DNA of 18,328 nt from an uncultured Prevotella sp. (GTDB lineage Bacteria > Bacteroidota > Bacteroidia > Bacteroidales > Bacteroidaceae), in assembly GCA_905234355.1 (NCBI GenBank), contig CAJOHP010000076.1:1-18328 (forward strand). Direction: 5' to 3'. The notes beneath the pieces were generated by a model that worked only from the letters and a program-made list of their open reading frames with translations, did no database searches and was not told the origin of the DNA. This document shows, piece by piece, positions 8,905 to 15,177 of this stretch (position 1 is its first letter; every line of letters begins with the position of its first letter). Both the position numbers and the translations under genes were made by a program.

Positions 8905-8966
8905 CACTCGGTTATGCTGTGTGTCGGCACGACTGCGTGTCCTCACACGGCCAGTGAATAAGCGAA

Positions 8967-10145
8967 ATGATGAAACCATACACCGTCCACCGCGTCCTAC
9001 TGCTCCTGGCCTTGGTGCCCCTGCTGCACTCGTGCATCAAGTCCGAGCCCGAGAATCAGGAGTGCGACATTCTGGAGGCCTGGATAGCCGACGAGGGTCT
9101 CGCCCCGCTGTTCTATCACCCGTCCGACATGCGCATAGGCAGCGTGCCGAGCGACCGCCGGCTGCTCACCTTCACCGTCAAGCCCACACTCAGTCTGCCC
9201 CCCGTGGCCGTCTCGTTCCGTCTGACCGACGGTGCCACCGTGACCCCTGCCAGCGGCAGTCTGCAGGACTTCAGCCAGGGGCCTGTGACCTACACTGTCA
9301 CCTCTGAGGACGGACAGTGGCAGCGCCGCTACGAGGTGGAGCTGCGCGAGCCGGCACTGCCCGTGAGCACCTACGACTTCGAGCACCACGAGCTGAGTGC
9401 CAACGGCCGCTATTACGTCTGGTACGAGCAGGGCGACGACGGTGTGAAACGCTATGTCTGGGCCTCGGGCAACGAGGGCTACCTCATCGCCCGGCCCAAC
9501 ACTGAGGCCGACGACTATCCCACGGCTCCCTGTGACGACGGCTACGACGGCCAGTGCGTGCGTCTCACCACATGCAGCACAGGCACCTGGGGCCGGCGCT
9601 TCCGCAAGCCCATTGCTGCGGGCAACCTCTTCCTCGGTGTCTTCGACAGCGACTCGGCCTTCACCAATACGCTCAAGACCACACTCATGGGCGTGCCCTA
9701 TGCCGTGGAGCCCGTCCGCATAGGCGGATACTACAAGTACCAGCCGGGCGACGTCTTCACCGACAAGGAGTTCCGCGAGCTCCCCACCCGTCAGGACGAG
9801 GCCAGCATCTACGCCGTGCTCTATCTCAACCACGACGCCTCGGGCAGCGAGGTGCTGCTCCACGGCGACGACGTGCTCAGCAGTCCGCTCATCGTGAGCA
9901 AGGCACAGGTGGCAGCGCTCCCGCCGTGCGACACGTGGCAGCGCTTCGACATGATCTTCGAGCCGCTCTCACCCATCGACCCCGACCTGCTGGCACGGCG
10001 TGGCTACAACCTCGCCCTGGTGTTCTCGTCGAGCAAGACGGGCGACACCTTCGAGGGCGCCGTGGGCAGCACACTATATATAGACAAAGTAGACGTGAAA
10101 TTTGTCGACCCACAGTCGGGGGGGAAGGAGGAGGACCAGCCATGA
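8967..10145 (+). CDS. PCMD-domain outer-membrane/surface lipoprotein
   Basis: This 392-aa protein begins with a lipoprotein signal peptide ending LVPLLHS/C, which puts the lipidated cysteine at residue 23. The acidic residues after it (IKSEPENQE) would suit surface export in Bacteroidetes. Residues about 35-127 look like an Ig-like beta-sandwich (LTFTVKPTLSLPPVAVSFRL, then YTVTSEDGQWQRRYEVEL). The rest, from STYDFEHHEL, matches the PCMD family (putative carbohydrate metabolism domain) and ends with the typical GAVGSTLYIDKVDVKF. No enzymatic activity has been established for PCMD as far as I know; carbohydrate binding is assumed. Two adjacent ATGs (8967, 8970) are possible starts. The stop overlaps the start of the barrel gene (ATGA). 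A run of seven G lies at 10118-10124, nine codons before the stop. This is the first gene of a three-gene unit. Confidence 0.82.
   Translation: MMKPYTVHRVLLLLALVPLLHSCIKSEPENQECDILEAWIADEGLAPLFYHPSDMRIGSVPSDRRLLTFTVKPTLSLPPVAVSFRLTDGATVTPASGSLQDFSQGPVTYTVTSEDGQWQRRYEVELREPALPVSTYDFEHHELSANGRYYVWYEQGDDGVKRYVWASGNEGYLIARPNTEADDYPTAPCDDGYDGQCVRLTTCSTGTWGRRFRKPIAAGNLFLGVFDSDSAFTNTLKTTLMGVPYAVEPVRIGGYYKYQPGDVFTDKEFRELPTRQDEASIYAVLYLNHDASGSEVLLHGDDVLSSPLIVSKAQVAALPPCDTWQRFDMIFEPLSPIDPDLLARRGYNLALVFSSSKTGDTFEGAVGSTLYIDKVDVKFVDPQSGGKEEDQP
10125..10134 (+). promoter_or_regulatory. Strong Shine-Dalgarno for the barrel gene
   Basis: AAGGAGGAGG ends seven bases before the ATG at 10142. Such a strong match to the 16S anti-SD is unusual next to the other starts in this window. 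It decides the start at 10142 over any upstream extension of the same frame, and it lies inside the last codons of the lipoprotein gene. Confidence 0.6.
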
Positions 10146-10897
10146 ACATCAGAACAGCCATTGCCACCCTGGCCGCCCTCGCGGTCCTTGCGCCTGCGGC
10201 CTTAGCGCAGACCACAGGACGTGCCGTCGACGTGCGGCTGCGCGCCGCCTACAGCATAGGCGCCACCGCGCCGATAGGCCTACCGGCCACCATACGCAGC
10301 ATAGAGTCGTTCCGCCTGACACCCAACTTCGTCGTGGGGGCGAGCGTCTCCTGTCCCCTCAGCCCGCTCTGGGGCCTGCGCACGGCCCTGCTGGCCGAGA
10401 ACAAAGGGATGGACGGCGAGGTCGTCACCAAGGGCTACAGCATGCGCCTGGCGATGGACGACGACGAGATGGAGGGCCGCTACACCGGCCATGTGAGGCA
10501 GAAAGTGCGGCAGGTCATGCTCACCGTGCCTGTGCAGCTGACGGCCGAGGTGAGCCCCCGTGTGCAGCTACGTGCCGGACCCTACGTCTCGCTGCTCCTC
10601 TCGCGCGACTTCTCCGGCGAAGCCTTCTCCGGCTATCTGCGCAAGGACGACCCCACGGGCCCGCGCGTCGTCATGGGCAGTGCCGACGACGAGCGTGCCA
10701 CCTACGACTTCAGCGCCGACATGCGACGCTGGCAACTGGGCGTGACCGCCGGCGCCGACTGGCTCCTGGGCCGCCGCTGGGGCCTGTCAGCCGACCTGTC
10801 GTGGGGGCTCACCGGCATCTTCCGGAGCGGCTTCCACACCGTGGAGCAGACGCTCTATCCCATCTACGGCACCGTCGGCGTGTTCTACCAGCTATAG
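10142..10897 (+). CDS. Outer-membrane beta-barrel protein (porin-family, OmpA-like small barrel)
   Basis: The 251-aa product has a signal peptide (MNIRTAIATLAALAVLAPAA, cleaved near ALA/Q). The mature chain is made of alternating strands typical of small outer-membrane barrels: RLRAAYSIGA, FVVGASVSCPL, VMLTVPVQLTAEV, VQLRAGPYVSLLLS, WQLGVTAGADWLLG, WGLSADLSWGLTGI. It ends YGTVGVFYQL with a near-terminal aromatic residue. It fits the OMP_b-brl family. The frame is open far upstream, but that part is an out-of-frame shadow of the lipoprotein gene. The start at 10142 has a Shine-Dalgarno, a signal peptide and ATGA coupling. It is probably a membrane partner for the PCMD proteins encoded on either side. 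No ligand can be inferred. Confidence 0.82.
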   Translation: MNIRTAIATLAALAVLAPAALAQTTGRAVDVRLRAAYSIGATAPIGLPATIRSIESFRLTPNFVVGASVSCPLSPLWGLRTALLAENKGMDGEVVTKGYSMRLAMDDDEMEGRYTGHVRQKVRQVMLTVPVQLTAEVSPRVQLRAGPYVSLLLSRDFSGEAFSGYLRKDDPTGPRVVMGSADDERATYDFSADMRRWQLGVTAGADWLLGRRWGLSADLSWGLTGIFRSGFHTVEQTLYPIYGTVGVFYQL

Positions 10898-10952
10898 CCG
10901 CCGAGGGAGCAGCCGCACACAGAATATGACAATCCATAAAAACAATAAGCTT

Positions 10953-12461
10953 ATGAAACGATTCTTTACACTTCTTCTTGCTGCCGTCGCCACGATGGCA
11001 GCCAGTGCCACCGACTACGATGAGGTGATCACCGTCACCGTCAACGGCGAGTCGACGGAGCAGACAGGCGTCATCAGCGTCGTGCAGAACGCCGAGGGCA
11101 CCTACGACCTGACCCTGCGCAACTTCATGCTCAGCAGCGACGACGGCCCCATGGGCGTGGGCAACATCGAGCTGCGTGGCATCAGCGCCCAGCACGACGG
11201 TGCCACGCTCCTGCTCGCCACCACACAGACCGTCACCATCACCCCCGGCGACGACCCGGAGGTGCCCTTCTGGATGGCGACGGTGCTGCCCCCCGTGCCC
11301 GTAGACCTGCGGGCGAAGATAGAGGGCGGACACCTGCGCTGCTACATCGACATAGACCTGCAGCAGCAGCTGCAGCAGGTCATACAGGTGGCCGTGGGCC
11401 AGGGCTACCAGATGCTCAATGCGGGCTTCGAGGACTGGCACACCACCACCGGCAACTATATGGAGCCCAACCACTGGCACTCCTTCGAGAGTGCCTCGGG
11501 CTCGCTCGCTGCCCTCGCCGGCCACCACATAGAGCGCACCTCGGCAGCCCGCACCGGCAACTACGCCGCCCGCATCTACGCCACCTCGCTCTTCGGCATC
11601 GTGGCCAACGGCACCATGACCACCGGGCGCATGAACGCCGGCGCCATGGTGGCTGCCAGCACCGACAACCATGCCTATATCGATGCCGACAGCAAGGACA
11701 CCGACGCCAACGGCGACCCCTTCTGCATGCCCCTCTACAGCCGGCCCGACTCGCTGGCGCTGTGGCTGCGCTTCGTGCAGGACAGGGCCAGTGCCGACCA
11801 TCCCTATGCCACGGTGAGCGCCGTCATCACCGACGGCACACGCTATCAGGACCCTGAGGACCGCGACTACCAGAACGTCGTGGCACGCGCCAAAAACAAC
11901 ACCATAGCCCAGACCAACGGCGAGTGGGTGCGTGTGGCAGTGCCCTTCGTCTACACCAGCTCCACAGCCCAGCCACGGGCTATCCTCGTCACCGTCTCGA
12001 CCAATGCCGATGCCGGACAGGGCAGCAACGGCGACGAGGTGGTGGTCGACGACATCTGCCTCATCTACAACACACGCCCCACTACCATCAGCGTGAAGGG
12101 CACCGCCGTGCCGCACTTCAGCCCCGACGTGAAGCACTACGAGCTGGAGGTGGACGGCGAGGTGACGGCCGACGACATCCAGCTGACCACCGACGGACGC
12201 TCCGTCAGTGTGGCCAAGACGCTGGCCACTGCCGACGGGGGCACCCTCTGCACCCTCACGCTCTATAGCGGCGACATGGCCACCACCGACCAATATACCC
12301 TCCTGGTGAAGCGCGGCACCAGCGGCATCTGCTCCGTGGGAGCCGCCGGCAGTGCTGAGCAGCGCTACACGCTCGACGGCCGCCCCGCCGGACCCATGGC
12401 CACGAGAGGCATCGTCGTCGTGCGGCGAGCCGACGGCACCGTGCGCAAGCTGCTGCGATAG
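10953..12461 (+). CDS. Secreted calycin-like + PCMD-domain protein with short C-terminal tail
   Basis: From ATG 10953 the product is 502 aa with a compact signal peptide (MKRFFTLLLAAVATMAASA). ATG 10926 would add nine polar residues (MTIHKNNKL) and is the alternative start. Residues about 20-140 form beta-rich sequence resembling the Bacteroidetes calycin-like barrel domain (YDEVITVTVNGE, then TYDLTLRNFML, later LRAKIEGGHLRCYIDIDL). A PCMD domain follows at about 155-380, with AGFEDWH, NHWHSFESASG, RTGNYAARIYA, TTGRMNAG, PDSLALWLRF and VVDDICLIYN. The C-terminal 32 residues (RYTLDGRPAG, then RGIVVVRR) resemble a condensed T9SS-type tail. The signal peptide lacks a lipobox cysteine. The gene follows the barrel gene by 28-55 bases and belongs to the same unit. 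Confidence 0.8.
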   Translation: MKRFFTLLLAAVATMAASATDYDEVITVTVNGESTEQTGVISVVQNAEGTYDLTLRNFMLSSDDGPMGVGNIELRGISAQHDGATLLLATTQTVTITPGDDPEVPFWMATVLPPVPVDLRAKIEGGHLRCYIDIDLQQQLQQVIQVAVGQGYQMLNAGFEDWHTTTGNYMEPNHWHSFESASGSLAALAGHHIERTSAARTGNYAARIYATSLFGIVANGTMTTGRMNAGAMVAASTDNHAYIDADSKDTDANGDPFCMPLYSRPDSLALWLRFVQDRASADHPYATVSAVITDGTRYQDPEDRDYQNVVARAKNNTIAQTNGEWVRVAVPFVYTSSTAQPRAILVTVSTNADAGQGSNGDEVVVDDICLIYNTRPTTISVKGTAVPHFSPDVKHYELEVDGEVTADDIQLTTDGRSVSVAKTLATADGGTLCTLTLYSGDMATTDQYTLLVKRGTSGICSVGAAGSAEQRYTLDGRPAGPMATRGIVVVRRADGTVRKLLR

Positions 12462-12510
12462 TGACGGCGGGGGGCGGCGTGATGGCACCACCACAGGCCG
12501 CAACCCTTAC

Positions 12511-12610
12511 GGACTGGCATAAAGCCCGTTCCTACGAGCAGACGACACGTTTCGCCGAGCAGCGGCGCAGCGTGTGCTTCTATCGTAGGGACGGGCTTTA
12601 TGCCTGTCAG
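12511..12610. repeat. Inverted pair of a dispersed REP-like repeat
   Basis: A reverse-oriented copy (12511-12537, containing GGCATAAAGCCCGTTCCTAC) and a forward copy (12583-12610, containing TAGGGACGGGCTTTATGCC) face each other across 45 bases. Arms of 24 bases pair with two mismatches. Each copy also folds on itself (GGACGGGC, loop TTTAT, GCCTGTCC, with one G-T pair), as REP elements do. The pair lies just after the PCMD operon and may act as its transcript end. Confidence 0.75.
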
Positions 12611-12648
12611 AAGTAGGTTGTTCTTTGTTGTTCCCAATTTTTCTTGTT

Positions 12649-12768
12649 ACAGACCCCACCTCCGACCCCTCCCCTTGAAGGGAGGGGAGTGCCATGCGGG
12701 GCCGATGGCATGGCAAGGCGCCAGCAGCTCCCCTCCCTTCAAGGGGAGGGGTTGGGGGTGGGGTCTGT
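12649..12768. repeat. 41-bp near-perfect inverted repeat (GACCCC family)
   Basis: The left arm 12649-12689 (ACAGACCCCACCTCCGACCC onward) and right arm 12728-12768 are reverse complements over 41 bp with two differences, around a 38-base loop. Each arm contains its own palindrome (CCCCTCCCCTTGAAGGGAGG). The structure is very stable and purine/pyrimidine-skewed. It may be a miniature mobile element or a transcription barrier. Together with the preceding repeat it fills most of the 529-base gap between genes; no gene is seen in this gap. Confidence 0.75.
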
Positions 12769-12858
12769 ATATTCAGAGTTTTCAAAAAACCGGGTACATG
12801 ATATTGTCCGAAGCACGTGGATCCATTAAGGTGGGTATGAAAAAAGATGGCCAATAAT

Positions 12859-12889
12859 TTTGTGGTTTCACGGATTATTCGTATTTTTG
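12859..12889 (+). promoter_or_regulatory. Bacteroidetes-type promoter of the 655-aa secreted protein gene
   Basis: TTTG at 12859-12862, a 19-base spacer and TATTTTTG at 12882-12889 match the consensus exactly. The predicted start is near 12896, leaving a 5' leader of about 95 bases. The leader is A-rich upstream of the ATG and lacks a Shine-Dalgarno, as in many strongly expressed Bacteroidetes genes. Confidence 0.82.
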
Positions 12890-12897
12890 CATTCGCT

Positions 12898-12915
12898 TAT
12901 GCTGCCAGCAGCATA
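12898..12915 (+). promoter_or_regulatory. Stem-loop at the predicted 5' end of the mRNA
   Basis: TATGCTG (12898-12904), loop CCAG and CAGCATA (12909-12915) form a perfect 7-bp stem at or beside the predicted transcript start. A hairpin at the extreme 5' end can protect an mRNA from decay; that role is inference. Confidence 0.45.
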
Positions 12916-12990
12916 CGGCCATGACAATAAAAGCGCAGAAACAATCAAACTATATCAATCTATTTATTAACTAACAAAAACAAAACAAGT

Positions 12991-14958
12991 ATGAAGAAAA
13001 ACTTACTCAAGTCGATGCTCTTCGCATGCGCGATGGGTCTCGGAACAAGTGCATGGGCACAGACCACCACGCTGGTGTCGCTGCCCTCAGACCCTGAAAC
13101 CGGTTGGACCGAAGCCGACGCAACGATTACCACCGATGAAGCCGAGGGTGTGTGGGACAAAGGCAGTTCAGCCTCTACTGTTCAGGTAGCCAAGACTATG
13201 CTTCGCATTTCTGGCGGCAACGGCGGCTATAACTACACCAAGACCATCGCTCCTACAGAGAATGCCATCATCAACGTGAAGGCTGTGTGGCGTGGCAGTT
13301 CTTCCACTGGCCGTGCCTTTGAAAAAGGTAATGGCAGCTATTTCCGCTTCGGCAATATCGTCGTGGCCCAGAACGACCAGGACAAGAAACATGGCTACAC
13401 CTTCGAGGGCTTAGACAACATCAGTAAGGTCACCACCTTTACTGCCGGCTCTTATCGTGTAGATATTGCCAATGAGGCTTTACTCCTTATAGAGATGGAG
13501 ATCAACACGGCCAGCAACACACTGACCTCGTTCACCATCAAGTCGGAGGACGGTGCTACGGAGTATGCCAATGCAGAGAACGTGGTGCTGGCCAATGCCG
13601 ACTACACCACCGTGGCTTTCGGCTATAAGAAGGGCGGCAGTGTGAGCACCACTAACACTGAGGACCTGAAGCTCCTTGAGATTACGCAGACCGAGCAGGA
13701 GGTGCAGACGGCCAGCTACACCGTGAAGTTTGTCGACCAGAACGGCACCGAAATCAAGGAGGCAGCCGTGCGCACCGGCGTCGTGGGCCAGACCATCACA
13801 CTCAATGCCAGCGACATGGAGAACTTCTACACCGACGACATGAAGTACATCTACGTGGAGAACGACGTGGAGGGCAAGACCATTGCCGATGGCGATGCCA
13901 CCGTGGTCACCGTGAAGTTCCGCGAGGCTGCCAAGTATGCCTGGACGGCAAAGAGCAACGTGGGCACCTACACCATCTCGGGTGAGACCTGGGAGGGCGA
14001 CAAGGCCAGCGTGAAGTATCCCATCTACCAGCTCGTTGAAGGCACCCTGTGGCAGAAGCCCACAGACGGCAAGTCGCCATACGCCCTGAGCTTCGACGTG
14101 ACGGAGGACAACCAGGAGTTCACCATCGAGTACACCGAGAGCGACATCACCAACGTCGTCTACTATGCTGAGATGGAGGACGTCGAGGGCATGGCCGTGG
14201 TCAACAGCGGCAATGCCGATGCCCGTAGCTCGCAGCGTGCTGCCGGCTACTCGGCTTCCGGCTCTACGAAGTTTGCTGAGCTGGAGTATGGCAAGTACAG
14301 CATCACCGCTGCTTTCTATTCGCCCACATCCAATGGCGGCAACTACAAGATCTATGCCGGCGACCGTGCCATCATGGAGGAGACTACAGAGAATGCCAAC
14401 GCTACCGTCCGTACTGCAGAGTTTGTGCTGGCCAAGACCAGCGACATCCTGCTCGGCCAGTGCAGTGCTACCGCTGCTGTCGACTACGTCTTCATCCAGC
14501 AGCTGGGCGATCCCACGAGCGAGGAGCTGGCTGCTGCTGAGGCTGCCGACGCTCTGGCTGAGGCCAAGGCCGAGCTGGCCGAGACTATCGCCGAGGCTGA
14601 GGAGGCTCTGGCTAAGGGCAAGGAGGAGGTCGAGGCACAGTATGCCCGCACCAACCCCGAGGCTACCGAGGAGGAGACTGCTGCTCACGTGACTGAGTTC
14701 TGCGCTGGTTTTGAGAACGTCATCGCTGCTGCTAAGGCAGAGCTTGCCTCTGAGGAAGCTACTGTAGAAACTCTTGAGGCCGCTACCGACGTGCTCAACG
14801 TGGCTATTGCTTCTTTCCAGCAAAACGTGGCTACCGGCGTGGTCGAGGTGAAGGCTACCCGTCAGCAGAACGACGCCGTCTACAATCTCGCCGGCCAGCG
14901 TGTGCTGAAGGCTCAGAAGGGTCTCTTCATCGTGAACGGCAAGAAGGTGATTAAGTAA
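12991..14958 (+). CDS. Secreted multidomain protein with Ala/Glu-rich helical region and short C-terminal tail
   Basis: I do not recognise this 655-aa protein as a named family. A signal peptide is cleaved after TSAWA (residue 23). Residues about 25-235 look like a LamG-type beta-sandwich. Residues about 243-312 (YTVKFVDQNGTEIKE, then ATVVTVKFREA) resemble a MucBP-like module. Residues about 385-505 (VVYYAEMEDVEGM, KYSITAAFYSPTSNGGNYKI) look like a jelly-roll or CBM-like domain. Residues about 510-620 are an Ala/Glu-rich helical, possibly coiled-coil or FIVAR-like stretch. The last 26 residues (VYNLAGQRVLKAQKGLFIV, then NGKKVIK) form a short tail seen on other secreted proteins here. Codon use (more GCT, CGT and GAG-GCT runs) differs from its neighbours and, with the strong promoter, suggests high expression. 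A surface adhesin or glycan-binding role is plausible but unproved. Confidence 0.75.
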   Translation: MKKNLLKSMLFACAMGLGTSAWAQTTTLVSLPSDPETGWTEADATITTDEAEGVWDKGSSASTVQVAKTMLRISGGNGGYNYTKTIAPTENAIINVKAVWRGSSSTGRAFEKGNGSYFRFGNIVVAQNDQDKKHGYTFEGLDNISKVTTFTAGSYRVDIANEALLLIEMEINTASNTLTSFTIKSEDGATEYANAENVVLANADYTTVAFGYKKGGSVSTTNTEDLKLLEITQTEQEVQTASYTVKFVDQNGTEIKEAAVRTGVVGQTITLNASDMENFYTDDMKYIYVENDVEGKTIADGDATVVTVKFREAAKYAWTAKSNVGTYTISGETWEGDKASVKYPIYQLVEGTLWQKPTDGKSPYALSFDVTEDNQEFTIEYTESDITNVVYYAEMEDVEGMAVVNSGNADARSSQRAAGYSASGSTKFAELEYGKYSITAAFYSPTSNGGNYKIYAGDRAIMEETTENANATVRTAEFVLAKTSDILLGQCSATAAVDYVFIQQLGDPTSEELAAAEAADALAEAKAELAETIAEAEEALAKGKEEVEAQYARTNPEATEEETAAHVTEFCAGFENVIAAAKAELASEEATVETLEAATDVLNVAIASFQQNVATGVVEVKATRQQNDAVYNLAGQRVLKAQKGLFIVNGKKVIK

Positions 14959-14973
14959 AGCCTAACCCCAAAA

Positions 14974-15037
14974 GACCCCACCCTCGGCCCCTAAGGAACG
15001 CTTGCCTAAGCAAGAAGTGGAGGGGAGAAAAAGGGTC
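14974..15037. repeat. Decayed copy of the GACCCC inverted repeat
   Basis: GACCCCACCCTCGGCCCCT at 14974-14992 resembles the left arm of the 12.65-kb repeat. GGAGGGGAG and GGGTC up to 15037 mirror it weakly. An inner GCTT/AAGC hairpin lies between. It begins 16 bases after the stop codon, so this gene has a member of the same repeat family on each side. Confidence 0.45.
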
Positions 15038-15051
15038 AGACATGCTATGAC

Positions 15052-15083
15052 AAGGCCGCCCGGCAATGGTGCTGGGCGGCCTT
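15052..15083 (+). terminator. Strong hairpin terminator after the 655-aa protein gene
   Basis: AAGGCCGCCC (15052-15061) and GGGCGGCCTT (15074-15083) are a perfect 10-bp stem. The loop can pair further (GCA/TGC). Only three T's follow, so it is less classical than the ispF terminator, but the very GC-rich stem and the position about 95 bases after the stop support the call. Confidence 0.7.
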
Positions 15084-15110
15084 TCATATACGTGCCGTTG
15101 TGGGGTATTT

Positions 15111-15151
15111 ACAATTGATATCTAACCGCGCGTTGTATAGATGTTAATTGT
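15111..15151. repeat. Imperfect inverted repeat between convergent genes
   Basis: ACAATTGATATCTA (15111-15124) pairs imperfectly with TATAGATGTTAATTGT (15136-15151) around a GC-rich centre. It lies 27 bases beyond the stop of the leftward ATPase gene and may help end that transcript. No T run follows in either direction, so it is not called a terminator. Confidence 0.35.
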
Positions 15152-15177
15152 CTGCTGATGGCATGTCGCCTGCTTTT

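Noticed and set aside
8920..9307. Plus-strand open frame starting before the lipoprotein gene
   Set aside because: It is an out-of-frame, Arg/Pro/His-rich shadow of the lipoprotein gene and its leader.
9554..10141. Upstream extension of the barrel gene frame
   Set aside because: It runs inside the lipoprotein gene in another frame and gives Arg/His-rich sequence. The ATG at 10142 has a signal peptide, a Shine-Dalgarno and ATGA overlap.
12507..12857. Short open frames on both strands through the repeat region
   Set aside because: They translate the inverted repeats themselves (Pro-rich PPTPPLEGRG-type peptide) and have no start context.
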